Source: an uncultured Pelagibacteraceae bacterium
Lineage (GTDB): Bacteria > Pseudomonadota > Alphaproteobacteria > Pelagibacterales > Pelagibacteraceae
Reading direction: 5' to 3'
NCBI GenBank assembly: GCA_902599605.1
Contig: CACKFV010000009.1
Coordinates: 1-44,902 of the forward strand
Length of the DNA stretch: 44,902 bases
Shown here: positions 1 through 14,075 of the stretch, one piece after another
Numbering within the stretch: position 1 is the first letter of the stretch
Layout: every line of letters begins with the position of its first letter
The notes under the pieces: generated by a model
The model's database searches: none
What the model was told of the DNA's origin: nothing
The model's input: the letters and a program-made list of their open reading frames with translations, nothing else
Program-made: the position numbers and the translations under genes

Positions 1-1772
1 CCTTGGCTTGGAACATTCCATTCAATCTGTGCAAAGATATTAAGAAAACATGCCAAAGCTGCTAATCTAACACAAAATTTTACTATAATAGACCAAGATG
101 ATCAGCAAAAATTAATTAAAAATATTTGTAAAAGTAAAAATATTGATATCAAAAAAATTTCTCCAAATTTTGTTATAGCTTTAATTAATAAATGGAAAAA
201 TTCTGGCTGGTATCCAAATGATGTGAAAATTTCTAGAGGGCAAATTTTAGAGAAAAATATGTTGGAGGTTTATAAAGTTTATCAAGAAAAACTTACTGAT
301 CTTAATGCATGTGATTTTGGAGACTTAATTCTTCATTGTGTCAAAATTTTTGAAGAAAATCAGGATATTAACAGAATGTATTCAAAAAAGTTTAGATATA
401 TTCTTGTCGATGAATACCAAGACACTAATTATATCCAAAGCAAGTGGTTAAAACAACTAACTTTATTGCATAATAATATTTGTTGTGTTGGTGATGATGA
501 TCAGTCAATTTACAGTTGGAGGGGTGCAGAGATCAAAAATTTTTTAGAATTTGATAAGGTTTATGAAAACACCAAAATTATAAGACTAGAAGATAATTAT
601 AGATCAACTCAAAATATTTTAAATGTAGCCTCCCATTTGATTTCTAATAATGAAAACAGATTAGGAAAAAAATTAAATTCAAATAAAACTGAGGGTGAAA
701 AAATTAGGTTAAACTGTTTTAGAAACGGAAAAGATGAAGCTATAGGTGTATCCGATATAATTGAAAACGAGCTTAAAAAAAAATATTCATATAATAACAT
801 TGCTATTCTTGTTAGAGCGATATTTCAGACGAGGGAGTTTGAGGAAAGATTTTTAAAAATAGGCCTTCCATACAGAATACTAGGTGGAACAAAATTCTAT
901 GAAAGGGCTGAAATTAAAAACTGTATTGCTTATTTACGCATTATTCAACATGAGAAAGATGATCTTGCTTTTGAAAGAATAGCAAATGTTCCTAAAAGAT
1001 CTATAGGTGATAGTTCGTTCAAACAAATAAATGAATATGCAAGAGAAAATAAAGTATCATTAGAAACTGCTTCACAAAATTTAATAGCTCAAAATTTGAT
1101 TAAACCTAAGACTAAATTAGGACTTTTATCTTTTTTAAATATGCTCAAGAAATGGAGAAATGATCACATTATAAAAAAAATTAATCATGTAAAACTTCTG
1201 CAAATTATATTAGATGAGTCTGGTTATTCGGCCTCCTTAAAAGATAAAAAAGATTTAGAAAACGAAAATAGACTTGAAAACATTAAAGAACTTTTAAGTG
1301 CAATGAAAGAATTTGATAACTTAGAAAGTTTTCTTGAACATGTTTCTTTAGCAACATCTATTGATGAACAGTGGGAGGGCGAAAAGATCAACTTAATGAC
1401 TATGCATGCATCAAAGGGTTTAGAATTTGACGCTGTGTTCTTACCTTGTTGGGAAGAAGGTATGTTTCCTCATCAGAAATCTATAGATGAGAAAGGTCAA
1501 AGCGGTCTTGAGGAAGAAAGACGTCTTGCTTATGTGGGTATCACGAGAGCAAAAGATTTAAGTTTTATATCATTTTCTTTAAATAGATTTTACCAAGGTG
1601 ATTGGATAGATAGTTTGTCGTCAAGGTTTGTTGATGAGCTTCCCGAAAAATTTGTTGAAAAAAATAATAATTTAGAGAGAGATGATCAAGATTTCGAATT
1701 TAATCAAGATATAGATAATGATAATGAGAATTTCAGAAGCCCTGGATGGATCAGATATCAAAAAAGATTAAA

Positions 1773-1776
<4 letters not shown>
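1..1776 (+). CDS. uvrD: UvrD/PcrA-type superfamily 1 DNA helicase (5' truncated by window edge)
   Basis: An ATP-dependent 3'-5' DNA helicase of the UvrD/Rep/PcrA family, acting in excision repair and clearing of replication blocks. The reading frame is open from base 1, and its first residues (TFHSICAKILRKH) match helicase motif Ib, so the Walker A motif lies before the window. Visible motifs in order are DEYQD (motif II), GDDDQSIYSWRG (III), NYRSTQNIL (IV), MTMHASKGLEFD (V) and RRLAYVGITRAKD (VI). The C-terminal tail is acidic. The GTG at 223 is internal, not the true start. The stop overlaps the start of the next gene in an ATGA. Family assignment is firm; UvrD versus PcrA cannot be settled from the fragment. 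Confidence 0.93.
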
Positions 1777-6315
<4,539 letters not shown>

Positions 6316-6354
6316 AAATTAAATAATTTTGAAGATTACTTAAAAAAATTAATC

Positions 6355-7275
6355 TTATGCGATAGATTTTAGAATATTCTTGTTCAAAAAGGAATGCGGA
6401 ATATTTTTTTCTTTTAGCTCGATAATTGAGAAATTTTCGTTATTGCTTAACAATTTTCTCAAACCTTGATTAGTAATTTTGTGGCCACCTTGACAAGAGG
6501 TGATTTTGCCGACCATTTTAAATCCCGATAAATATAAGTCCCCAAGACAATCTAGTATTTTATGATTTACAAATTCTTTTTCATTTCTTAATTTTTCTTT
6601 GTTTAAAACTTTATTTTGTTTAACAACAATCGCATTATCTAAAGAGCCACCTTTTGCAAGATTCAAATTTTTAAGTTTTTCTATATCCTCATACAAGCAA
6701 AATGTTCTTGAACTAAGCATATCTTTTAAATCATCCATATAAATGTTAATATTGTTTTTTTGGGTACTTATTAATTCGTTTTTAAAATTTATCTCAAAAT
6801 CAATTTCTAAACTTATTTTACTTGGCTTAAAGGAAATAAATTTTTCACCATCTTTGTAACTTATTTCTTTATCTATAGTTATAATTTTAATTGGTTGCTC
6901 GCTTATTTCTAAATCAACTAAGTCAATTGCCTCTACAAAATTTTTTGAAGATCCATCAAGTATTGGCACTTCTTCAGAATCTATTTCTATTAGTAAGTTA
7001 TCTACACCTTTTCCATACAATGCTGCCATTAAATGCTCAATAGTTGAGACAGATACACCATATTCATTTGAAATCTTCGTACAGTAAGATGCGCTTGAAA
7101 CATTAAATACACTTGGATAAATAATGTTATTGGAAGATAAGTCAGTTCTTTTAAAATATATTCCGATATTTGGTTTTTGAGGAACTAAAGTAATATTGAC
7201 CTCTTTTCCAGAGTGAAGACCGATACCAGATAGGGTAATTTTTTTTTTTAGAGTTTTTTGTTTTAAAATTGACAT
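6355..7275 (-). CDS. lpxC: UDP-3-O-acyl-N-acetylglucosamine deacetylase LpxC
   Basis: The zinc deacetylase that commits UDP-acyl-GlcNAc to lipid A synthesis, so the cell makes lipid A. Visible family motifs are GIGLHSGK near the N-terminus, the zinc-ligand region STIEHLMAALYG, the second zinc region VNHKILDCLGDLYL (His and Asp), and GGHKITNQGLRKLL, which carries the catalytic histidine. The 306-residue length is typical. In most dcw clusters ftsZ separates ftsA from lpxC; here only 67 bases separate the short ftsA from lpxC. Confidence 0.96.
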   Translation of the reverse strand: MSILKQKTLKKKITLSGIGLHSGKEVNITLVPQKPNIGIYFKRTDLSSNNIIYPSVFNVSSASYCTKISNEYGVSVSTIEHLMAALYGKGVDNLLIEIDSEEVPILDGSSKNFVEAIDLVDLEISEQPIKIITIDKEISYKDGEKFISFKPSKISLEIDFEINFKNELISTQKNNINIYMDDLKDMLSSRTFCLYEDIEKLKNLNLAKGGSLDNAIVVKQNKVLNKEKLRNEKEFVNHKILDCLGDLYLSGFKMVGKITSCQGGHKITNQGLRKLLSNNENFSIIELKEKNIPHSFLNKNILKSIA

Positions 7276-7342
7276 TAGGTGAACTTATATTCATCTGAGA
7301 AATCAAAGAAAAAACAAGTTATGTTACAAAACAATACAAGAT

Positions 7343-8047
7343 TTAATCAAAAAAATTGAACATTTTTTCAAAAAAACCTTGTTTTTTATTATAAAGTCTA
7401 TGGGATATTACCTCCAATGGGTTTATTCCATCAATCACTCTCTTAGCAGCAATACAAGGGCTTATATCGCTTTTTTCTGCAAACCTGCTTGAATATTGAT
7501 GACTGACAATTTTTTTTACCTCAATATTACAATCTTTAAAAATTTTATTTAATGTTTTTACAATTGAGTTATGAACTGTGATAAAACTAATCTCGAGAAT
7601 AAATTCACTGTATATTACGTCCTCTGGAAACTGTAAATATTCTTCACCATTAACTATGTATTTATCAACTAATAAATGAAGTATAACACAATCTTTATTG
7701 TTTCTTATAATTTGTTGTTTAGCATCACTAATTAGTCTTACTATATCAGTCTCTTTTGTTTTATTTGAATTGAATTTATTTTTTAAACTTAAAGAAAATC
7801 GATCATATTTAGCATCGGTAATTAAATAAACTTTTTCGATAAAACTTCCAGCATCCTTTTCAAAATCTTTGATTTTTTCTAAAATAAATTTTGTCAGTAT
7901 GATAAGATTTAGATTATCACCAAGGGTATCTGGCATTAAGTAACTTTTTTGAAAACTAGAGCTAGTGTCTTTGGAGTTAAAACAATCTATATGAAGGTTT
8001 TGACCTACTATTGAAATATAAAAAGATTGATTATCATTTTTAATCAT
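7343..8047 (-). CDS. ftsA: short FtsA-like division protein lacking the ATPase subdomains 2A/2B
   Basis: Position (directly after ftsQ, before lpxC) and sequence point to FtsA, the actin-like protein that ties FtsZ to the membrane. Only 234 residues are present, where FtsA is usually about 410-430. Residues 8-95 resemble the first part of subdomain 1A but lack the GxExGTxK phosphate loop. Residues 101-192 align well with subdomain 1C (DAKQQIIRNNKDCVILHLL, FITVHNSIVKTLNKIF). Residues 193-223 are a short linker and 224-234 (GFFEKMFNFFD) look like the amphipathic membrane-targeting helix. No remainder of the gene exists downstream, because lpxC starts at 7275. The open frame is intact and overlaps ftsQ by 8 bp, so it is probably functional. 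Family homology is inferred by eye. Confidence 0.75.
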   Translation of the reverse strand: MIKNDNQSFYISIVGQNLHIDCFNSKDTSSSFQKSYLMPDTLGDNLNLIILTKFILEKIKDFEKDAGSFIEKVYLITDAKYDRFSLSLKNKFNSNKTKETDIVRLISDAKQQIIRNNKDCVILHLLVDKYIVNGEEYLQFPEDVIYSEFILEISFITVHNSIVKTLNKIFKDCNIEVKKIVSHQYSSRFAEKSDISPCIAAKRVIDGINPLEVISHRLYNKKQGFFEKMFNFFD

Positions 8048-8714
8048 AAGTTATTACCTTATTAGGGACTCTTAAATCTATAGTTATGGATTGATTGAAT
8101 TTTTCGTCATTAATAACTCTATAGCCAAAATTTAAATCATCAATTGCAAAATTAATCGGAAATCTAATTTTTTTTTTATTTTTTAATTCAATGTCTATTC
8201 TTTTACTAGGAAAAAAAATAATTTTTTTGATATTCTTAATGTCAAAGTTAGATTTATTAATAATTTCTATTGTTTGAAATATTTTTTCTATGTCATTAGT
8301 TCCTGTAATTTCAGGAACGTTTTTTGGAAAAGATTCTAAGTTAATAATTTTGCCGTTATCTCCTAAAATAATAAATCCATTTGAATTTTTTACAACACCT
8401 ATGGCCACAGCTGATTCAAGGTAAACTTTGACCTGATTTGGATATATCTTTTTTATATTATAACTTTTAATTGAGTTTATGGAATAAATAAGTTGAAAGG
8501 AATTTTTATTTAGCGCAAAAATATTTGATCCGACTAGATCTGTAAAGTTATTTTCCAAAAAATAATAACCTGCATTATTTAAATCAATTACCTCTATTTT
8601 TTTAATAGAAAAAAAATTATTATGTTTAAAATTCGAGTTATGTATTGAGGACAAAATTAAAAAAATAATTAAATAGAAAAAAATATAGTTTTTCTTATCT
8701 ATTTTTTGAAGCAT
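8040..8714 (-). CDS. ftsQ: cell division protein FtsQ (POTRA domain)
   Basis: A bitopic inner-membrane divisome protein that links FtsB/FtsL and early and late division proteins. The N-terminus has a short cytoplasmic part and one membrane segment (about residues 10-25). A POTRA-type domain follows (FFSIKKIEVIDL to YPNQVKVYLES), then the FtsQ beta domain (GVVKNSNGFIILGDNGKII and later ITIDLRVPNKVI). At 224 residues it is slightly short. It overlaps ddl by 20 bp and ftsA by 8 bp, implying translational coupling. Sequence similarity in this family is low, so the call rests largely on topology, the POTRA pattern and gene order. Confidence 0.85.
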   Translation of the reverse strand: MLQKIDKKNYIFFYLIIFLILSSIHNSNFKHNNFFSIKKIEVIDLNNAGYYFLENNFTDLVGSNIFALNKNSFQLIYSINSIKSYNIKKIYPNQVKVYLESAVAIGVVKNSNGFIILGDNGKIINLESFPKNVPEITGTNDIEKIFQTIEIINKSNFDIKNIKKIIFFPSKRIDIELKNKKKIRFPINFAIDDLNFGYRVINDEKFNQSITIDLRVPNKVITYD

Positions 8715-9606
8715 CTTTTATAATCCAGTCTATTAATGAGAAGAAATTCATTCCACAATGTAATGCTATTTCCGGGACTAATGAAAGATTTGTCATTCCT
8801 GGTTGAGTATTAATTTCCAAAAGATAAAACTTTCCATTATTAAATCTAAAATCAGATCTAGTAACCCCTCTGCACTTTAAAATTTCGTGAGCTTTCAACG
8901 CAATATTCATCACATTTTGATATTCTTTTGGTTTAATATTTACTGGAATAATATGTTTTGTTTTTGCCTTAGAACTGTACTTAGCCTTATAGTCGTAAAA
9001 CTTTCTTTTAGGTTTTAACTCTATTGCTCCTAATTTTTTTTTGCCAAGAATCGCAACTTGAATCTCTCTTCCAGGTATAAATTCTTCAACTAAAATTTCA
9101 TCATAATCTTTAAGTTTTTTTAAATTATTAATAATATTTTTTTCATCACAAATATAAACACCTAAACTTGATCCCTCATTTATAGGTTTAATAACTACAG
9201 GAAACTTAATTTTCTTTTTTAATAATTTTATAACTTCTTTTTTATTAAAATTTGTTCTTAATTTATAAAATTTTGGTGTTAAAATTTTATTTTTTATAAA
9301 TAATTTTTTTGAAATTTCTTTATCCATTGCCATCATAGAAGATAAAACGCCTGAATGAGTGTACTTAACACCTTTACTCTCTAAATAAGTCTGTATAAAA
9401 CCGTCTTCACCAAATCTTCCATGTAAAGCGTTAAAAACAACATGTGGAGAAAATCTATCAATATTTTTTGTTAAATTTTCATCAGGTTCAACTATTCTAC
9501 AGTTATATTTTTTTTTAATGCAATTCTTCACTGCTTTTGCAGTTTTGAGACTAATTGATCTTTCTCCTGAGATACCACCTCCAAGAATAAGAATTCGTTT
9601 TTTCAT
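8695..9606 (-). CDS. ddl: D-alanine--D-alanine ligase
   Basis: Makes the D-Ala-D-Ala dipeptide used by MurF. It is an ATP-grasp enzyme in the cytosol. Seen in order are the N-terminal GGGISGERSISLKTA, the NALHGRFGEDGFIQ motif, the ATP-grasp region MMAMDKEISKKLF, KPINEGSSLGV and EEFIPGREIQVAIL, then the metal/substrate motifs RSDFRFNNGKFYLLEINTQP and GMTNLSLVPEIA. The length of 303 is normal. It sits between murB and ftsQ, the standard dcw position. Confidence 0.96.
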   Translation of the reverse strand: MKKRILILGGGISGERSISLKTAKAVKNCIKKKYNCRIVEPDENLTKNIDRFSPHVVFNALHGRFGEDGFIQTYLESKGVKYTHSGVLSSMMAMDKEISKKLFIKNKILTPKFYKLRTNFNKKEVIKLLKKKIKFPVVIKPINEGSSLGVYICDEKNIINNLKKLKDYDEILVEEFIPGREIQVAILGKKKLGAIELKPKRKFYDYKAKYSSKAKTKHIIPVNIKPKEYQNVMNIALKAHEILKCRGVTRSDFRFNNGKFYLLEINTQPGMTNLSLVPEIALHCGMNFFSLIDWIIKDASKNR

Positions 9607-10512
9607 CTATTCTATTATTTCTATCTCAAGATCTAAAGATATGCCTGTTTTTTTTTTAACTTCTTCTCTCACAAAATTAATTAACTTGTTCATTTCAGAA
9701 AAAGATGCATTTTTTGAATTAACAAAGAAATTGCTATGTTTTGATGAAATCTTTGCATCTCCAAAAGTAATATCTTCAGGTACACTTTCACGAATAAGTT
9801 CCCAAACTTTCCTTTCAGTGCTTTTGACTGGATTTTTAAAAGTGCTTCCTCCAGTTTTGACTCTAAGAGGTTGAGATGATTCTTTTAGTTTTTTTAATCT
9901 TTCAGTTTCTTTTCTTATTAATTCTTTACTGCTCTTTTTGCATTCAAATGTTGCACTTAAGAAGATTAAGTCATTAGGCAAATTGCACTCTCTATAACCA
10001 AAAATAATATCCTTTGTTTTAATCGAACTTACTTTTCCTTCAAAATCTACTACCTGAATTGAAACTAAAAAGTCTTTAAATTCAGATCCAAAACACCCAG
10101 AATTCATTCTAATCCCGCCTCCTACGGAGCCTGGTATACAGGATAAAAATTCTAAACCAGATAAACCATTTTCGCAGGCAAAGTCAGAAACATTTTTATC
10201 TAAAGATGAACAACCAGCAATTAATTTATTATCATCAATCAACGATATATTGCTAAAATTTTTACCTAACTTAATAAAAATTTTTTCCCCCAAATTTTCA
10301 CTAATTAAAAGATTAGAACCTGCTCCTAAAACATGTTTTTTATATTTTGGTACTATTTTTAAAAAACTTATTAGCTCTTTTAAATTTTCTGGTTTAAAAA
10401 AAACCTTTGCTGTGCCACCAATATTCATCCAATTCAAATTTTTAAGAGAAAAATCAAATTTTAGATTAGAATTGTTTTGAGCTTTGAAGTTTTTAAATTC
10501 TTGCATGTTCAT
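9607..10512 (-). CDS. murB: UDP-N-acetylenolpyruvoylglucosamine reductase MurB
   Basis: Reduces UDP-GlcNAc-enolpyruvate to UDP-MurNAc using FAD and NADPH. FAD-binding motifs are visible: WMNIGGTAKVFF, LGAGSNLLI and CIPGSVGGGIRMNSGCFG. The catalytic Ser is in KTGGSTFKNP, and the C-terminal Glu region is near FSEMNKLINFV. The 301-residue length and the lack of the extra loop fit type II MurB. It abuts ddl (start codon directly after) and follows murC by 2 bp. Confidence 0.95.
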   Translation of the reverse strand: MNMQEFKNFKAQNNSNLKFDFSLKNLNWMNIGGTAKVFFKPENLKELISFLKIVPKYKKHVLGAGSNLLISENLGEKIFIKLGKNFSNISLIDDNKLIAGCSSLDKNVSDFACENGLSGLEFLSCIPGSVGGGIRMNSGCFGSEFKDFLVSIQVVDFEGKVSSIKTKDIIFGYRECNLPNDLIFLSATFECKKSSKELIRKETERLKKLKESSQPLRVKTGGSTFKNPVKSTERKVWELIRESVPEDITFGDAKISSKHSNFFVNSKNASFSEMNKLINFVREEVKKKTGISLDLEIEIIE

Positions 10513-10514
10513 TG

Positions 10515-11915
10515 TTATTGTTTAAGAAAATTTTTAAGTTCTTTTAACCATCCAGATATTGATCCAGCACCCATTCCAATTACAATTTCGTTTCCTTTTA
10601 AATTGTTTTTAAAGAAATTTACAAGGTCTTGTTTTTGATTAACCATAATTACTAAAGCTTTTGAATTTTTTGATATACTTCTAGCAAATTTTTCATATTT
10701 AAATTTTAATTTAATTTTTTCGCCTGCCTTAAAAATAGGGCATAACAATACTTGATCTGAATTTTTAAATGATTTGCTAAAGTCGTTACTTAAATCATTT
10801 AATCTTGAAATTCTGTGTGGTTGAAAAATTGATATGACTTTTTTGTTTGAATAGCTTTTTTTTACACCATTTAAAACTTCTTTAATTTCAGTTGGATGAT
10901 GAGCATAATCATCGAAAAAAGTTACACCATTAAAATCAAAAACTTTGTTAAACCTTCTTTCGACCCCTTGAAAATCTTTGAGGCTTTTTTTTATTAAGCT
11001 TGTAGATATTCCTATATGAGAAGTTAATGCAAATGCTGCAGCCGCATTACTTATATTATGAAATCCAATCAAAGGAATTTCTATATTTTTAATACTTATT
11101 TTTTTTTTATTTGGTATCTTAATAACTAGATCAAAAATTGATCTATTTAATTTGTACTTTATATTTGAAATTCTAAAATTAGAACTTTTATTAACACCAT
11201 AAGTAAAATAGTTTTTAACAAGATTCTTTTTAAGTAAACTTCTATTATTGACATCATCGATACACAAAAATGTTTTACCAAAAGATGGAACGTTTGAAAT
11301 AAATTTTTCAAAATATTTTTTTAAATTATCCTCAGATTTATAAAAATCCATATGTTCTCTATCAATATTAGTAATAATAGAATAAGTGAATGGAACTTTT
11401 ATAAAACTACCGTCAGATTCATCAGACTCGAGCACACACCATTCGCTCCTTCCTAGTTTAGCTGAATTATTAATTGAATTTATCACACCTCCATTTATTA
11501 TTGTAGGATCTAATTTTGCTTTTGAAAAAACACTTGCAATTAATGACGTTGTAGTAGTTTTTCCATGAGAACCTGCCACAACAATATTTTTTTTTAACGA
11601 GGTCATGTGTGCAAGCATGTCCCCTCTTTTATAAATTGGTAAATTTTTTTTCTTAGCTGAGTTTAACTCAATATTATTGTTTTTGATTGCTGAGGATATG
11701 ACTACAATATTAGCTTTATCTAGATTGGAAATTTTGTGTTTTGTAAAAATTTTAATCTTATTTTTTTTCAATCTTTCTATATTTTTATTTATTGAGATAT
11801 CACTTCCTTGTATTTTAAAACCAAGTTGTTTCATTATTAATGCTAATCCACTCATACCAATGCCTCCTATACCAATGAAATGGATTAATTCTTTTTTTCC
11901 TAGATTAATTTTCAT
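10515..11915 (-). CDS. murC: UDP-N-acetylmuramate--L-alanine ligase MurC
   Basis: Adds L-Ala to UDP-MurNAc, the first amino acid of the peptide stem. The N-terminal Rossmann motif is HFIGIGGIGMSGLA, the ATP P-loop is GSHGKTTTTS, the central motif ESDESDGSF and the substrate His/Asn region GFHNISNAAAA follow. The C-terminal domain has DDYAHHPTEI and FQPHRISR. Length 466 is typical. It overlaps the end of murG by 11 bp. Confidence 0.96.
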   Translation of the reverse strand: MKINLGKKELIHFIGIGGIGMSGLALIMKQLGFKIQGSDISINKNIERLKKNKIKIFTKHKISNLDKANIVVISSAIKNNNIELNSAKKKNLPIYKRGDMLAHMTSLKKNIVVAGSHGKTTTTSLIASVFSKAKLDPTIINGGVINSINNSAKLGRSEWCVLESDESDGSFIKVPFTYSIITNIDREHMDFYKSEDNLKKYFEKFISNVPSFGKTFLCIDDVNNRSLLKKNLVKNYFTYGVNKSSNFRISNIKYKLNRSIFDLVIKIPNKKKISIKNIEIPLIGFHNISNAAAAFALTSHIGISTSLIKKSLKDFQGVERRFNKVFDFNGVTFFDDYAHHPTEIKEVLNGVKKSYSNKKVISIFQPHRISRLNDLSNDFSKSFKNSDQVLLCPIFKAGEKIKLKFKYEKFARSISKNSKALVIMVNQKQDLVNFFKNNLKGNEIVIGMGAGSISGWLKELKNFLKQ

Positions 11916-12969
11916 AAAAAGTTCGCTCTATCATATTAAAGTTTTCGGACCATGATTCTTCAAAAATAAAATTGTTCATATTTTCTACCTTGTTTTTTAA
12001 CAATTTTTTGTTCTGAATATTTTTCATATAAAATTGATAGAAATAGTTCTCAAAAATTTTATGTTCACTAATAAGCCAACCAAAATTTTTATCCACATAA
12101 AACTTTGCATTAAAATATTGATGATCGTCTTTTGAAAATGGAAATGGAATTGCTAAAAATGGGATTTTTAAAGAAACAAGTTCTGATAAAGTTGATGCCC
12201 CCGCACGTGTAATTGCAAAATCACATAATGACATAATTTCACTTAATTTATCTTCAAAAGTAAAAACCTTATTTGCAATACTGTTCTCTTGATAAAAATT
12301 TTTAATATATTCATGGTTAGATTTGCTAGTCTGGTGATATATAGTTAAGTTTATGATCTTTGAGATTTTTAAAACATCTTTAAGAAAAATAGTGTCTAAT
12401 TTTTTTGCTGTTTGACTTCCTCCAATAATTAAAACTTTGAAATCTTTATTAGATGATGTAGTTTTTTTTTGTTTCAAAAATTCTTTTCTGACTATGGGTT
12501 TTATTACTATAAGTTTATGTGAGAACTTTGAGGGTAAATTCTTTAAATTATTTTCATACGCAAATATTTTTTTGCAAAATCTTAACAATAATAGATTAGA
12601 TCTTCCAATTACTAAATTTGGTTCAAAAAGGAATATTTTAATATTTAAAATTTTTGCTGCGAGGCAGTGTGGAATACTCATATATCCACCTGTAGATAGT
12701 AGCAATTTTGGATTTTCCTTTTTTAGTAAAAGTAAGGATTTTAAAAATGAAATAATTAAAAAAAAAGGAAAAATTAAAATACTTAAATTTTTTTTTAATT
12801 GCGGAATATGAATTTCACTTACATTGTAATTTTCTTTTTCAATGAAGTTTAGACCTCTTTTATCTGAAATTATCATTACTTTAAATTTTTCCTTAAAATA
12901 ATCATAAAATACTTTAGCTGGAATAACGTGCCCTCCTGTCCCGCCAGTGCTTATTATCATAGAGCTCAT
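11905..12969 (-). CDS. murG: lipid II synthase MurG (GT28)
   Basis: A peripheral inner-membrane glycosyltransferase that adds GlcNAc to lipid I to give lipid II. The N-terminal motif STGGTGGHVIPA, the GGYMSIPHCLAA loop, and the donor-site motifs IIGGSQTAKKLD, ITRAGASTLSELVSLKIPFLAIPFP and DDHQYFNA are all present. Length 354 is typical. The start forms a 4-bp overlap with the ftsW stop. Confidence 0.95.
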   Translation of the reverse strand: MSSMIISTGGTGGHVIPAKVFYDYFKEKFKVMIISDKRGLNFIEKENYNVSEIHIPQLKKNLSILIFPFFLIISFLKSLLLLKKENPKLLLSTGGYMSIPHCLAAKILNIKIFLFEPNLVIGRSNLLLLRFCKKIFAYENNLKNLPSKFSHKLIVIKPIVRKEFLKQKKTTSSNKDFKVLIIGGSQTAKKLDTIFLKDVLKISKIINLTIYHQTSKSNHEYIKNFYQENSIANKVFTFEDKLSEIMSLCDFAITRAGASTLSELVSLKIPFLAIPFPFSKDDHQYFNAKFYVDKNFGWLISEHKIFENYFYQFYMKNIQNKKLLKNKVENMNNFIFEESWSENFNMIERTFYEN

Positions 12970-14072
12970 TTATTTATTTTTCTTTTAGTTAAATTTAAAA
13001 TTATTCCTATTAATATTGAAGAGCCAATTATAGAAGAACCTCCATAACTAAGAAATGGCAAAGTCATTCCAGTTGTGGGTAAAAATCTAATATTTACTCC
13101 AATATGAACTAAAACTTGAAAAAGAATTAACATTACGGAGCCTACAAGTATTAATTTGAAACATTCATTTTCTATGGATGATACTTTTTTGAAAACTCTA
13201 AAAATAAGACATAGAAAGATTAGAATAATTCCTATTATTGATATTATTCCAAATTCCTCGGCTATTACGGCAATAACGTAATCTGTGTGAGCCTCAGGCA
13301 CTCTTATATTAAGAGTGCCCTCTCCAATACCTTTTCCAAAAAAGCCCCCGTTCATAATTGCTTCTGATGCTCTCTCTGACTGATAATTTCCTTTTGAGGT
13401 TACATCAAAAAATGATTCAATCCTAAATTTTATATAGTTCAATTTCGGGATAAAATTAATCATCAGAAACAGAGTGCATAAACCAACTACTATAAAAAGT
13501 GTTAAAAATATAAGATTTATACCTGAAACAAATATGAGACTTAACCAAAGACATAGTACTAGTAATGTTTGACCAATATCTGGCTGCAAGAATAATAAAA
13601 TGATAATTGGTATGATTGGAATCAAACTAAAAAGATATCTTGCATACTTATTAGAATATTTATCAGATGTTAGTATCATTGATAGTATGATTATTAAAAA
13701 TGGTTTAAGGATTTCGATTGGTTGAAACCTTGGAAAAAAGAATATATCTAACCATCTTTTGGAACCTTTCACTTCCACACCAATAATTGGGACTAAAATT
13801 AAGGTGCAAAATATTATTAAAAAGAAAACTAATGAAAGTTTGTAAAAAGTTTTTTCTTCAAGTAAGGAAAAAAAGAAAATTGTGAATATTCCGAGTAAAG
13901 TGTAAATAAATTGTTTAAAAAAAAAATAATAACTTGTTGTTTCAAGTTTAGTCGATGCAATCCAAGAAGTTGAAACAAGTGAAAAGAAAATACCTAAAAA
14001 AATTAATAAGATTATTAAAAAAAATAAAAATTTATCTATGTCTTTCCACCAATTATACAACGAAAAATTCAT
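12966..14072 (-). CDS. ftsW: septal peptidoglycan glycosyltransferase FtsW (SEDS)
   Basis: A polytopic SEDS-family enzyme that polymerises lipid II at the septum with its partner FtsI. About ten hydrophobic segments cover the 368 residues. Family motifs seen are GSKRWLD, FQPIEILKPFLI, QPDIGQTLLV, a central extracytoplasmic loop with SEAIMNGGFFGKG, and the C-terminal PFLSYGGSS. It lies 3 bp after murD and overlaps murG. RodA is the alternative paralogue, but position in the dcw cluster favours FtsW. Confidence 0.95.
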   Translation of the reverse strand: MNFSLYNWWKDIDKFLFFLIILLIFLGIFFSLVSTSWIASTKLETTSYYFFFKQFIYTLLGIFTIFFFSLLEEKTFYKLSLVFFLIIFCTLILVPIIGVEVKGSKRWLDIFFFPRFQPIEILKPFLIIILSMILTSDKYSNKYARYLFSLIPIIPIIILLFLQPDIGQTLLVLCLWLSLIFVSGINLIFLTLFIVVGLCTLFLMINFIPKLNYIKFRIESFFDVTSKGNYQSERASEAIMNGGFFGKGIGEGTLNIRVPEAHTDYVIAVIAEEFGIISIIGIILIFLCLIFRVFKKVSSIENECFKLILVGSVMLILFQVLVHIGVNIRFLPTTGMTLPFLSYGGSSIIGSSILIGIILNLTKRKINK

Positions 14073-14075
14073 ATT

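Noticed and set aside
1746-1772. Longer start for aminopeptidase P
   Set aside because: It would overlap the helicase gene by 31 bp; the ATG at 1773 overlaps its stop as ATGA, which is common in this window.
9518-9874. Open frame opposite ddl and murB
   Set aside because: Covers two well-supported genes in antisense; no recognisable protein.
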